From NCBI GenBank assembly GCA_023145935.1, contig JAGLDB010000055.1, positions 1 to 10,779 of the forward strand: a stretch of DNA of 10,779 nt, given 5' to 3'. The translations under genes were made by a program, and so were the position numbers. Shown piece after piece: positions 1-5,770 of this stretch; the first letter of the stretch is position 1, and the number at the start of each line of letters is the position of its first letter. Under the pieces are notes generated by a model, which saw only the letters and a list, made by a program, of their open reading frames with translations, did no database searches and had not been told where the DNA came from. This stretch comes from Candidatus Sabulitectum sp. GTDB lineage: Bacteria > Fermentibacterota > Fermentibacteria > Fermentibacterales > Fermentibacteraceae.

Positions 1-377
1 TCGCTCGATCCGGTTGTGGAACATCCAACAGTGGAAGCAGTTTCGGGGGAGTTCCAGAGATCTGCAAGAATATGAACGCATCTGTTTTCGATCTCCGCAG
101 TCTGCGGGTATTCATCTTTATCAATCATGTTCTTATCAACACAATCCATCATAAGCTGACGAACCTCAGGCTCCAGGAAGGTCGAACAGAATGTAGCAAG
201 ATTCTGGCGGGAGTTTCCATCCAGAAGGAGCTCATCATGTATAAGGCGATACGCATCCCTGGGAGGCATGTCTGTTTCTGGCATCCTGTATTTTGGAAGT
301 GATTTCCTGGAGAATTCAGAGCCATAGACCGGAGCGATCAACTCCTCGATTTTCCCTCTCGATTTCTTATGCAGCAT
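1..377 (-). CDS. gadB: Glutamate decarboxylase, N-terminal part (runs off the window)
   Basis: PLP-dependent decarboxylase that converts glutamate to GABA plus CO2 in the cytoplasm, usually serving acid resistance or GABA metabolism. The 125 complete codons read [20 protein letters not shown] and onward. They contain the family-typical N-terminal blocks [61 protein letters not shown] and a GCSTTGSSE block that leads into the substrate and PLP-binding region. The PLP lysine and the rest of the enzyme lie beyond position 1. The ATG at 375-377 is preceded by GGGAG (386-390) eight bases upstream, a good ribosome binding site. It lies downstream of the leftward operon but across a ~310-base gap, so it may have its own promoter. 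Identity is recognised from the conserved blocks by memory, not from a search. Confidence 0.93.
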   Translation of the reverse strand, partial: MLHKKSRGKIEELIAPVYGSEFSRKSLPKYRMPETDMPPRDAYRLIHDELLLDGNSRQNLATFCSTFLEPEVRQLMMDCVDKNMIDKDEYPQTAEIENRCVHILADLWNSPETASTVGCSTTGSS

Positions 378-522
378 TAAGCAATCTCCCTCGGTTCTTC
401 GAATAAAATTGTCCAGTGGTCTCGGAACCAACATGCACCGAGTAGAACATCTCACGGGTAACCCAATCATATCCATCTATTTCCGCTTCAGACACATTAA
501 CAGCGAAACGTACAACCGTAAG
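367..522 (-). pseudogene. Possible frameshifted relic upstream of gadB, unrecognised
   Basis: The 310 bases between the hypothetical gene ending at 688 and gadB hold no intact gene. On the minus strand 367-522 is open for 51 codons with a protein-like composition (for example [20 protein letters not shown]) and ends in TAA overlapping the gadB start by 11 bases. It has no ATG start (only an internal GTG) and an in-frame TGA at 523-525. Just upstream, in another minus frame, another protein-like stretch (AESFEEDESAIYWLPGTDLD) approaches the same point. Together they could be one small gene broken by a frameshift near 520. The alternative is chance open frames in spacer DNA. I cannot name a family, and no clear terminator is visible after 688. 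Confidence 0.25.
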
Positions 523-687
523 TCAAGATCTGTTCCAGGCAGCCAGTATATTGCAGATTCATCTTCTTCGAAGCTTTCTGCCCGATCACATAGAAACTGA
601 CACAAGGAGTGGGCCGGGTGACGACTGGTTCACTTATCGAAACACAGCAGAGGTAAACCCTTCAGAATACAAAAACCCCTGCGATTG

Positions 688-1137
688 TTAACTGACTGAG
701 TTCAGTTCACCCAGTAAGTATTCTTTGTTACCGGGGTCTTCAATTTTCTCTGAGGCAACCTTTGCCATCTTTATGAAAATATCTCTTTTTCCGGAGTTTC
801 CCAGGACATGATGCGCTCTGGCAAGGGCTTCACAGGCAAAAGCCATGTCGAAATCACCTATCTTCTTTTCCGTGCAGATATCATGGCAGTACTGAGCGTG
901 AAGAAGAGCAGACTCTCCATGACCAAGAACTGAATACACTCTTGATATCTGCCACTCACCTCTCTGGAATTCCAGTGATGTTCCTATTTCTCCCCAGTGA
1001 AAGCGGGATGCATGCGCTGTGTGTATCATCTTGAAATTATCTTCTTCAGTGCGGTCTTTTTTATCAAGAAGATCCCATGTTGCATTAAAACAATCAACGG
1101 CGAGTTTGTGGTGGATTTTCTTCAGTTCTTCAGTCAT
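688..1137 (-). CDS. Conserved-looking helical hypothetical protein, 149 aa
   Basis: No certain family or function. The protein is rich in predicted helices with a pattern like tetratricopeptide-type repeats: a segment with HTAHASRFHWGEIG near residues 39-52, then RGEWQISRVYSVLGHGESAL and an EALARAHHVLGN segment. These His/Trp-rich helix pairs resemble small TPR-like proteins that bind partners rather than catalyse. It has no signal peptide or membrane segment. The ATG at 1135-1137 was chosen because GAGGAG (1143-1148) sits five bases upstream. A longer open frame up to 1293 only reads through the preceding gene. It overlaps the end of the cyclase-family gene by 8 bases, suggesting coupled translation as the last gene of the leftward operon. 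The stop is TAA at 688-690. Confidence 0.8.
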   Translation of the reverse strand: MTEELKKIHHKLAVDCFNATWDLLDKKDRTEEDNFKMIHTAHASRFHWGEIGTSLEFQRGEWQISRVYSVLGHGESALLHAQYCHDICTEKKIGDFDMAFACEALARAHHVLGNSGKRDIFIKMAKVASEKIEDPGNKEYLLGELNSVS

Positions 1138-1687
1138 TATTGCTCCTCTGCTTCTGCTTGAATGAGAAAATATCCTCTGGTGTTTCTGCCAGCAGCACAC
1201 GCACCGGAGACCCGTCTGCCCCTGTAATTTTAAGGGGAAAAGCCATAACAATGTACTCTCCCGATACCACCTCTGCAAGTGCGAGGTTCTCAATTATCGG
1301 AATCCCTGCTCCCAGTATTATGGCATGTGCTTCCATCTCTTCTCCGTGGTCGATGGAGATAGAAGAAGTTCCTATTAGAACCATACCGCCTTTTACAAGC
1401 TCTTCAGCCTCTGCAGGAGTTACAGCCCGGTCAAGCAGTACCGCCTTCCCCGCAGGATCGCCGGAAGTGTTTACAAGTGCAGGCACTATGAAAGGGAATA
1501 TCTCATCAACCGGTTTCCCATCTTTGAACCTGTGTCTTGGAGCATCCATGTGTGTACCTGTATGCAGGGACATTGTTACCCTGGACGAGGTGAAATCACC
1601 TATCTCCTTTGCTACCCGTTCAAATGGAGTATCTCCAGGCCACACAGATATTCCGTTGTAAAGAGGTTTTGTCACATCAATGAGCAT
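1130..1687 (-). CDS. Cyclase-family metal-dependent hydrolase (kynurenine formamidase-like)
   Basis: Member of the cyclase superfamily (Pfam Cyclase), which includes arylformamidase KynB and isatin hydrolase. These use Zn or Mn to open amides or lactams in the cytoplasm. The signature HTGTHMDAPRH is at residues 42-52 and supplies metal ligands H42, H46 and D48 plus H52. An N-terminal DVTKPLYNGISVWPGD block and a C-terminal MAFPLKITGADGSPVRVLL block are also typical. At 185 aa it is slightly short for the family (about 200-210). The ATG at 1687 has an AAAGG about 11 bases upstream. A GTG at 1717 would add ten residues without a visible ribosome site. It overlaps the endonuclease III gene by 11 bases and the next gene by 8. 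No tryptophan-degradation genes are nearby, so the substrate cannot be assigned. Confidence 0.88.
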   Translation of the reverse strand: MLIDVTKPLYNGISVWPGDTPFERVAKEIGDFTSSRVTMSLHTGTHMDAPRHRFKDGKPVDEIFPFIVPALVNTSGDPAGKAVLLDRAVTPAEAEELVKGGMVLIGTSSISIDHGEEMEAHAIILGAGIPIIENLALAEVVSGEYIVMAFPLKITGADGSPVRVLLAETPEDIFSFKQKQRSNND

Positions 1688-2312
1688 ACTTGCACCAGCC
1701 TTTGAAAATGCATTCACTGCATTTTGGATTACGGGGAAGACAAATTCTCTGCCCGAATCTTACAAAAATATGATTAAGGGGGATCCAGAGTTCTTCAGGA
1801 AAGTATTCCATAAGGGCTTTTTCTGATTCATCAGGAGATGCTGTTTCAATAATCCCCATTCTGTTACCTATGCGATGAACATGAACATCAACACAGATCG
1901 CTGGAATCCTGAAAGCCATTGAAAGCACATAAGCTGCTGTCTTGCCACCAACACCCGGCAGTGATTCCAGCGCTTTGCGGTCTGCGGGAATCTCTCCGTT
2001 GTAGTCACGAAGGAGAATCTCTGCAACCTTTTTCAACTGAACAGCTTTTCTATTGAAGAAACCCGCCGGGTGAAGAAGCTCTGCAAGCTCTTCCACAGGT
2101 ATGACTGCCAGTTTCTTAAGAGAGGGGGTAGATGCGAGAACCCGTCTGGTAACAACTTCAGTGACAGCGTCACGAGTTCTCAAACTGATGATGGTTCCAA
2201 CAAGAACAAAGAAAGGATCAGCGCCTGCAACAAGAGGGGAGGGCAAGCCCGGCTCCCCTATGCTCTGAGACATTGTCTCCAGGAGCTTTCGGGGAGTGAG
2301 ATTCTTGATCAT
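1677..2312 (-). CDS. nth: Endonuclease III-type DNA glycosylase/AP lyase with 4Fe-4S cluster
   Basis: Base-excision repair enzyme that removes oxidised pyrimidines and cleaves the abasic site. The 211-aa protein has the helix-hairpin-helix and catalytic lysine in LPGVGGKTA (residues 118-126, K124). The catalytic aspartate is in VDVHVHRIGNRMG (D142). The C-terminal iron-sulphur loop has C191, C198, C201 and C207, exactly the C-x6-C-x2-C-x5-C spacing of the family. The early block TIISLRTRDAVT differs from the E. coli LSAQ-type sequence and looks more like the LRTRD subgroup seen in archaea and other bacteria. Length matches E. coli Nth (211 aa). The ATG at 2310-2312 overlaps the stop of ribonuclease D in an ATGA, and the 3' end overlaps the cyclase-family gene. 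All key residues are present, so it should be active. Confidence 0.96.
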   Translation of the reverse strand: MIKNLTPRKLLETMSQSIGEPGLPSPLVAGADPFFVLVGTIISLRTRDAVTEVVTRRVLASTPSLKKLAVIPVEELAELLHPAGFFNRKAVQLKKVAEILLRDYNGEIPADRKALESLPGVGGKTAAYVLSMAFRIPAICVDVHVHRIGNRMGIIETASPDESEKALMEYFPEELWIPLNHIFVRFGQRICLPRNPKCSECIFKGWCKYAH

Positions 2313-3493
2313 TTTACTTTTATGAATCGCAGTGAAGTGCCTTTTTTTAACGAAAGGGCAATTTTGCCGGTAAGCAGGTCTACCAGATCCGACCCCAGAA
2401 CCTCTTTACGCCACATGGTAAGATCTTCTCTCTCCATGAATTTATCAAGACTCTTCGGAGGGTCTTCCAGAATAGCCTCGAAGCTTTCCTTTGGCAAAAG
2501 CAGAGCGGGTGCCAGATCCAGAGATTTGGATTTCATCTTTAGAAATATCCGCAAAATATCCTTTCTTGCAGCATATCCCCAGTCATGTCTGGGCAGAACA
2601 AGTCTGGGAACATCTTTCGGTGGATCTTCCATACACTTGTTTACCTGCTCCACCACAGCTTCCCCGTACTTGTCAACAAACCCCCCTGGAAGCCCCCGAA
2701 GACTCCGGATAGTCTCTGCTTTTTTAGGTGCCAGCAGGGCCAGGCGACACAGAAGATGATCTCTAGCCACATAAAACCTCGGACGATTCATCTCTCTGGC
2801 TACCTCCTCCCGCCAGTTTACAAGCATCCATAGCAATGGAAAATTTGATTTCTTCAACTTGCCGGCAGATCTTGCCTTACCGAAAAGTCTTTCCATAGAG
2901 ATGGCATATGTCAACGGGTCAAGAAGAGATTCCGATTCTCCCTCGAACCAGTGTGTTCTCTTTTTCTTTTTCAGGTCAGCCGATAGGGAATCGTAAACTT
3001 CTACAAGATGTCTCACATCGTCAAGAGCGTATTCAAGCTGCCCGTCTGCCAGTGGCCTGGAAGACCAGTCACTCATGGAATATTTCTTTCTGGATTTCAC
3101 CCCGGAAACCGAATGAACAAGATTAACAAGACTGATCTGCTCACCATAACCAAGGAATGCTGCGGCAATCTGTGAATCAAATAGATTGCTCACTTTAAAA
3201 TCAGGGATATCGTTAAAAAGAATAACAAGATCATTTCGGGCACTGTGAAGAACTTTTACAACTTTATCGTCAGCAAACAATTCTGCAAGCGGTGTAAGAT
3301 CCTTCACTGCAAGCGGATCAACAGCAACAGGACCGATGCCATCTGCAGCAAGCTGAATCAGCAACAGATCTGGCCAGTAACGTTTTTCGCAGTGAAATTC
3401 AGTATCAATAGCCACCACTGGTGTTTTTCGAATATCCTTGATCAGATCATTGAATATCTGCTGATCTTCTATCAGACTTGGGTATTCTTTCAC
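2309..3493 (-). CDS. rnd: Ribonuclease D (DEDDy 3'-5' exonuclease with HRDC domain)
   Basis: 3'-to-5' exoribonuclease that trims the 3' ends of tRNA precursors and other stable RNAs. The DEDDy exonuclease domain covers roughly residues 1-200: Exo I VVAIDTEFH (D30, E32), Exo II LHSARNDLV (D88), and Exo III EYALDDVRHL (Y155, D159). An HRDC-like helical region follows at about 220-300 (SMERLFGKARSAGKL... LRGLPGG) with a second helical region to the end. Length is 394 aa against 375 in E. coli. I chose the GTG at 3491-3493 because it overlaps the stop of the upstream gene as GTGA and begins just before the family-conserved region. An open frame extending to 3586 only reads antisense to that gene's coding sense. 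It is translationally coupled to nth by an ATGA. Confidence 0.94.
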   Translation of the reverse strand: MKEYPSLIEDQQIFNDLIKDIRKTPVVAIDTEFHCEKRYWPDLLLIQLAADGIGPVAVDPLAVKDLTPLAELFADDKVVKVLHSARNDLVILFNDIPDFKVSNLFDSQIAAAFLGYGEQISLVNLVHSVSGVKSRKKYSMSDWSSRPLADGQLEYALDDVRHLVEVYDSLSADLKKKKRTHWFEGESESLLDPLTYAISMERLFGKARSAGKLKKSNFPLLWMLVNWREEVAREMNRPRFYVARDHLLCRLALLAPKKAETIRSLRGLPGGFVDKYGEAVVEQVNKCMEDPPKDVPRLVLPRHDWGYAARKDILRIFLKMKSKSLDLAPALLLPKESFEAILEDPPKSLDKFMEREDLTMWRKEVLGSDLVDLLTGKIALSLKKGTSLRFIKVK

Positions 3494-4242
3494 TGATTCA
3501 CCACTACTTCTGAAGATTGTTCGTGAAATGGACAAAAGATGGCTCCATCCCGGAGTTCGTAGTACTTGTAACCATTGTCGGGACATCGATAACCACCTCT
3601 TCTTCCATATTCTTCGTCACTGATAGTAAAAATTTCCTCAAGATTTTCCGGAAACCTGTAGCCTGCTTCAAGGTACCTGGCAAGTTCGGCAGCTACAGAA
3701 TCTCTTCTCAAAGCACAGCCATCGGAACTGAGGGTTATTCCATCACCAAGATGACCATCAGGGCAGACCACCGTACCTGTTTCTGTATCATAACTGTAAG
3801 GCTTTCCTGATACCGGACAGCATCCATCCGGGTTGGCATAGGCATTCTCACGACAAAGCATAACAGCAGAACCAAGCAGGTTGTCCAGAGCAGTATCGTT
3901 TGTTACATAAATATCACCCTCTTGATCTGTTGAGAACCAGATCACCCTGCTTCCTTCGTCTCCCGCCGAACCTGCCATCCGAAAGCCTCTGACATCAGAG
4001 CCGTCGTACCTGAAGTCAGAAGGAACAATGGTTCCCTCCAGCGAAGAGAGAAAATCAATTGACAAAGCTTCAGCAGTTTCCGCAGCCATCATAGACAATG
4101 CTTCGTCTGCGCGACCGGCACTTAAAGCTTGTGAATAAATTTCCGCACTTTTCCCCAGTCTTTCTCCCAGGCTGTATGGTCTTGCTATAAAAGAAAAAAC
4201 AACTACCAGAACCGGGATAGAGAGAAGAAGAATTCTTCTCAT
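3490..4242 (-). CDS. Membrane-anchored protein with two CP..G..Y..CP..H motifs
   Basis: Unrecognised family, 250 aa. Residues 5-20 form a hydrophobic N-terminal segment (RRILLLSIPVLVVVFSFIA) that could be a signal peptide or an anchor. Residues 25-130 look like a helical-plus-strand extracytoplasmic domain. Two copies of a cysteine motif follow: C142-P ... G146 ... Y149 ... C160-P ... H164, and C220-P ... G224 ... Y227 ... C237-P ... H240, with 18 and 17 residues between the cysteine pairs. Extra cysteines are C130, C141 and C176. Similar CPxxGxxYxx...CPxH modules occur in pilin-like and other exported proteins and could hold a metal or form disulphides; this is inference. The ATG at 4240-4242 forms ATGA with the upstream gene's stop, and the 3' end overlaps the rnd start. 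Confidence 0.85.
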   Translation of the reverse strand: MRRILLLSIPVLVVVFSFIARPYSLGERLGKSAEIYSQALSAGRADEALSMMAAETAEALSIDFLSSLEGTIVPSDFRYDGSDVRGFRMAGSAGDEGSRVIWFSTDQEGDIYVTNDTALDNLLGSAVMLCRENAYANPDGCCPVSGKPYSYDTETGTVVCPDGHLGDGITLSSDGCALRRDSVAAELARYLEAGYRFPENLEEIFTISDEEYGRRGGYRCPDNGYKYYELRDGAIFCPFHEQSSEVVVNQ

Positions 4243-5192
4243 CTAGGTCTGCTTCCCTGACTGGACTCGCCTGAACTGCGACCTCCTGATTCAGTGGTAG
4301 ATGTCACCGAGTTAAACAGGTCTGCTATATCAAAACCTATTCCACTCACCATTACGCCCCACTCTTTGTCTACATTCTCTCCACGGAGACGGTAGAAAAC
4401 ATCCACATCAAGTTCTATCTGACTATTGTTCAGTTCTATACCGGTACGAATATCTACATGAGATACCTCGCTGCCTGGAATATCAACAGATGCCACTTCA
4501 GTTTCACTTCTTGTTGCCATTTCAATCCCGAAATGAAAGTTCAGCTCACGGTTAACCGGAAGCAGCAATCTGGCTTCTCCCCTGAATTCCGTTCCCGGGG
4601 AAGTGTCAGCAGAATCACGAGGAGCTCCCGGAACCTGATCCCAGGCGGTAAAGTAATGTCGAATTCCAGCGGAGGCCAGCAGTCTTGGACCTGACATGGA
4701 ACCGGATATGGGAACAACAAAAGTTCCTGATACTTCAGCGGCAACATGCCTGTCGCTCTCTGTATAGTCTCCTGTGTCAAGAGTGCCTTTCAGCGTGGGC
4801 CGGAGAGCTCCTCTTAGAATGAAATGAGGGTCTCTGCTTACCCATCCGTCCAGAGATATCCAGGGATCGGCAATTCCAAGCCCGATAGTATCAACGGGGC
4901 CTGCAATTTGAAGAAAACCGGGAATAACCAGACTGATAGTATGACTTGAGGTCAAGCCGTATCTGCCTGCCCATTGAAATCTGATCACACCAAACCCTTC
5001 GCGATAATCGTAAAGGCTGTCAAAACCAAGAGAATCGGTCTCCCAGTACTGGCCAAATCCAAAATACCCGAAGCCAAAGTCACTGGATGCACCGGTTACG
5101 GGAAGAACTTCGTTTAGATAGCTGTAGGTAAGAGGATCCCACGCAAGGGCTGTCGCTACCAGGAAAACAAGAATAAACATGGTGGTTCTCAT
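4239..5192 (-). CDS. Secreted outer-membrane beta-barrel-like protein
   Basis: Unnamed, 317 aa. A short signal peptide (MRTTMFILVFLVATALA) is followed by an aromatic-rich mature chain. It shows alternating hydrophobic strands such as FGFGYFGFGQYW, GVIRFQWAGRYGLT and HTISLVIPGFLQI, with repeated short Gly/Asp turns that suggest a beta-barrel of the outer-membrane porin or transporter type. The last 20 residues are Ser/Gly/Arg-rich and probably disordered, so there is no classical C-terminal phenylalanine. The ATG at 5190-5192 has an AGGA-type ribosome site about 9 bases upstream. It is the first gene of the leftward operon and overlaps the next gene by ATGA. Conserved function is unknown. A transport or surface role is inferred only from predicted topology. 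Confidence 0.82.
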   Translation of the reverse strand: MRTTMFILVFLVATALAWDPLTYSYLNEVLPVTGASSDFGFGYFGFGQYWETDSLGFDSLYDYREGFGVIRFQWAGRYGLTSSHTISLVIPGFLQIAGPVDTIGLGIADPWISLDGWVSRDPHFILRGALRPTLKGTLDTGDYTESDRHVAAEVSGTFVVPISGSMSGPRLLASAGIRHYFTAWDQVPGAPRDSADTSPGTEFRGEARLLLPVNRELNFHFGIEMATRSETEVASVDIPGSEVSHVDIRTGIELNNSQIELDVDVFYRLRGENVDKEWGVMVSGIGFDIADLFNSVTSTTESGGRSSGESSQGSRPR

Positions 5193-5256
5193 TTAGTAAT
5201 TTCCTTTCTACTCGCCGAAAAACATCGGAAAAATAGACTGCGCTATAGCAGTAATT

Positions 5257-5288
5257 GAAAAAGCCTGAACTACCCGGAGGCTCCAGGC
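5257..5288 (-). terminator. Terminator-like hairpin upstream of the leftward operon
   Basis: On the minus strand GCCTGGA (5288-5282) pairs with TTCAGGC (5269-5263), seven pairs including one G-T. It has a 12-base loop and is followed by TTTTTC (5262-5257). It lies 65-96 bases upstream of the first gene of the leftward operon, so it would stop leftward transcription coming from the spacer, or act as an attenuator in a leader. The loop-side bases CCTGGAG and CTCCGGG can pair with each other, giving a possible mutually exclusive second hairpin. Confidence 0.5.
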
Positions 5289-5374
5289 CCCCCTTCTTAG
5301 AAACTGAAATATGTCCTAATATAGTCATGAGCACCGCTGGTAATTGCTTTCTTTATAGGAAGAGAGGTTGTAGA

Positions 5375-5701
5375 GGTCAAGCTAAGAGCGTGACCGAGTA
5401 AGCAACATTGCCGGAAACGAGGCGCTCCCCTGCGTAGTATGGGAATACCACATCGGCATTAGCTACCACCCGGACGGCTATAATACACGCTAATTATCGG
5501 CAAATAGCGTTGCTATTCCGGCTAACTCCGGGACGCTGCTCGATTTCTGGCTCTGGTGCTTTCTTCTCAAATTAGCATGCATTCTGTGCTGTCGCCAGGA
5601 CGCCCTTCGATATTTTCTCCATTGCTTTCTATCTCGCCCGTGAGGCGCTACTGCACAATGCCTATTGTCAGTCACGCTCCAGTAAATTCTATCGGTTGAC
5701 C
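5375..5701. repeat. Segment with imperfect inverted arms (possible degenerate MITE or element remnant)
   Basis: GAGCGTGACCGA at 5386-5397 is matched in reverse complement by GAGCGTGACTGA (minus strand, 5679-5668), 11 of 12 bases. The next shared word CATTG occurs 11 and 10 bases further inwards. Outside them lie GGTCAA at 5375-5380 and its reverse complement TTGACC at 5696-5701. The spacing on the two sides differs by about 11 bases, and no target-site duplication is clear. Inside is a small hairpin ATAGC-GTT-GCTAT (5504-5516). No transposase is visible. A nine-base exact inverted pair can arise by chance at this length, so this is weak evidence. Confidence 0.3.
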
Positions 5702-5757
5702 CCAATGGAGAATCTTGGCATGCTTCGAGGAATGTTAAGTTTGTTTTCTTTTCAAAA

Positions 5758-5763
5758 AGGAGG
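5758..5763 (+). promoter_or_regulatory. Strong ribosome binding site deciding a TTG start
   Basis: AGGAGG lies seven bases before the TTG at 5771, immediately ahead of a lipid-free signal peptide. It supports TTG at 5771 over the ATG candidates further upstream (5696, 5702, 5720 and 5732), none of which has such a site. Confidence 0.85.
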
Positions 5764-5770
5764 GGTTCAA

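Larger units (their letters stand above)
5193..5770. other. Intergenic region between divergent genes
   Basis: 578 bases with no convincing gene. It carries a minus-strand hairpin with a T-run (5257-5288) and a segment at about 5375-5701 with imperfect inverted arms. Minus-strand open frames here (5334-5080 and 5705-5490) have no typical protein composition or ribosome sites. A TTGACC at 5696-5701 with CATGCT 17 bases later (5719-5724) could be a weak promoter for the rightward gene, but the -10 match is poor. No promoter for the leftward operon is convincing, although TATAGC on the minus strand near 5246-5241 is a possible -10. Confidence 0.7.

Noticed and set aside
1138..1293. Longer N-terminus for the 149-aa protein
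   Set aside because: It reads through the cyclase-family gene; ATG at 1137 has GAGGAG at the right distance.
1140..1661. Long plus-strand open frame (173 codons)
   Set aside because: It is antisense to the cyclase-family gene, which has clear family motifs; no ribosome site and no recognisable protein.
2070..2759. Plus-strand open frame of 229 codons
   Set aside because: Antisense to endonuclease III and ribonuclease D, both with intact catalytic motifs.
3494..3586. Longer N-terminus for ribonuclease D
   Set aside because: Extra residues lie inside the upstream gene, and RNase D homology begins just after the GTG at 3493 that overlaps its stop.
5080..5334. Minus-strand open frame of 84 codons across the first operon gene's start
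   Set aside because: Overlaps the signal-peptide gene in another frame and runs through the hairpin; no coding signs.
5490..5705. Minus-strand open frame of 71 codons in the spacer
   Set aside because: Very Arg/His/Ser-rich composition, no ribosome site, and no resemblance to any transposase.
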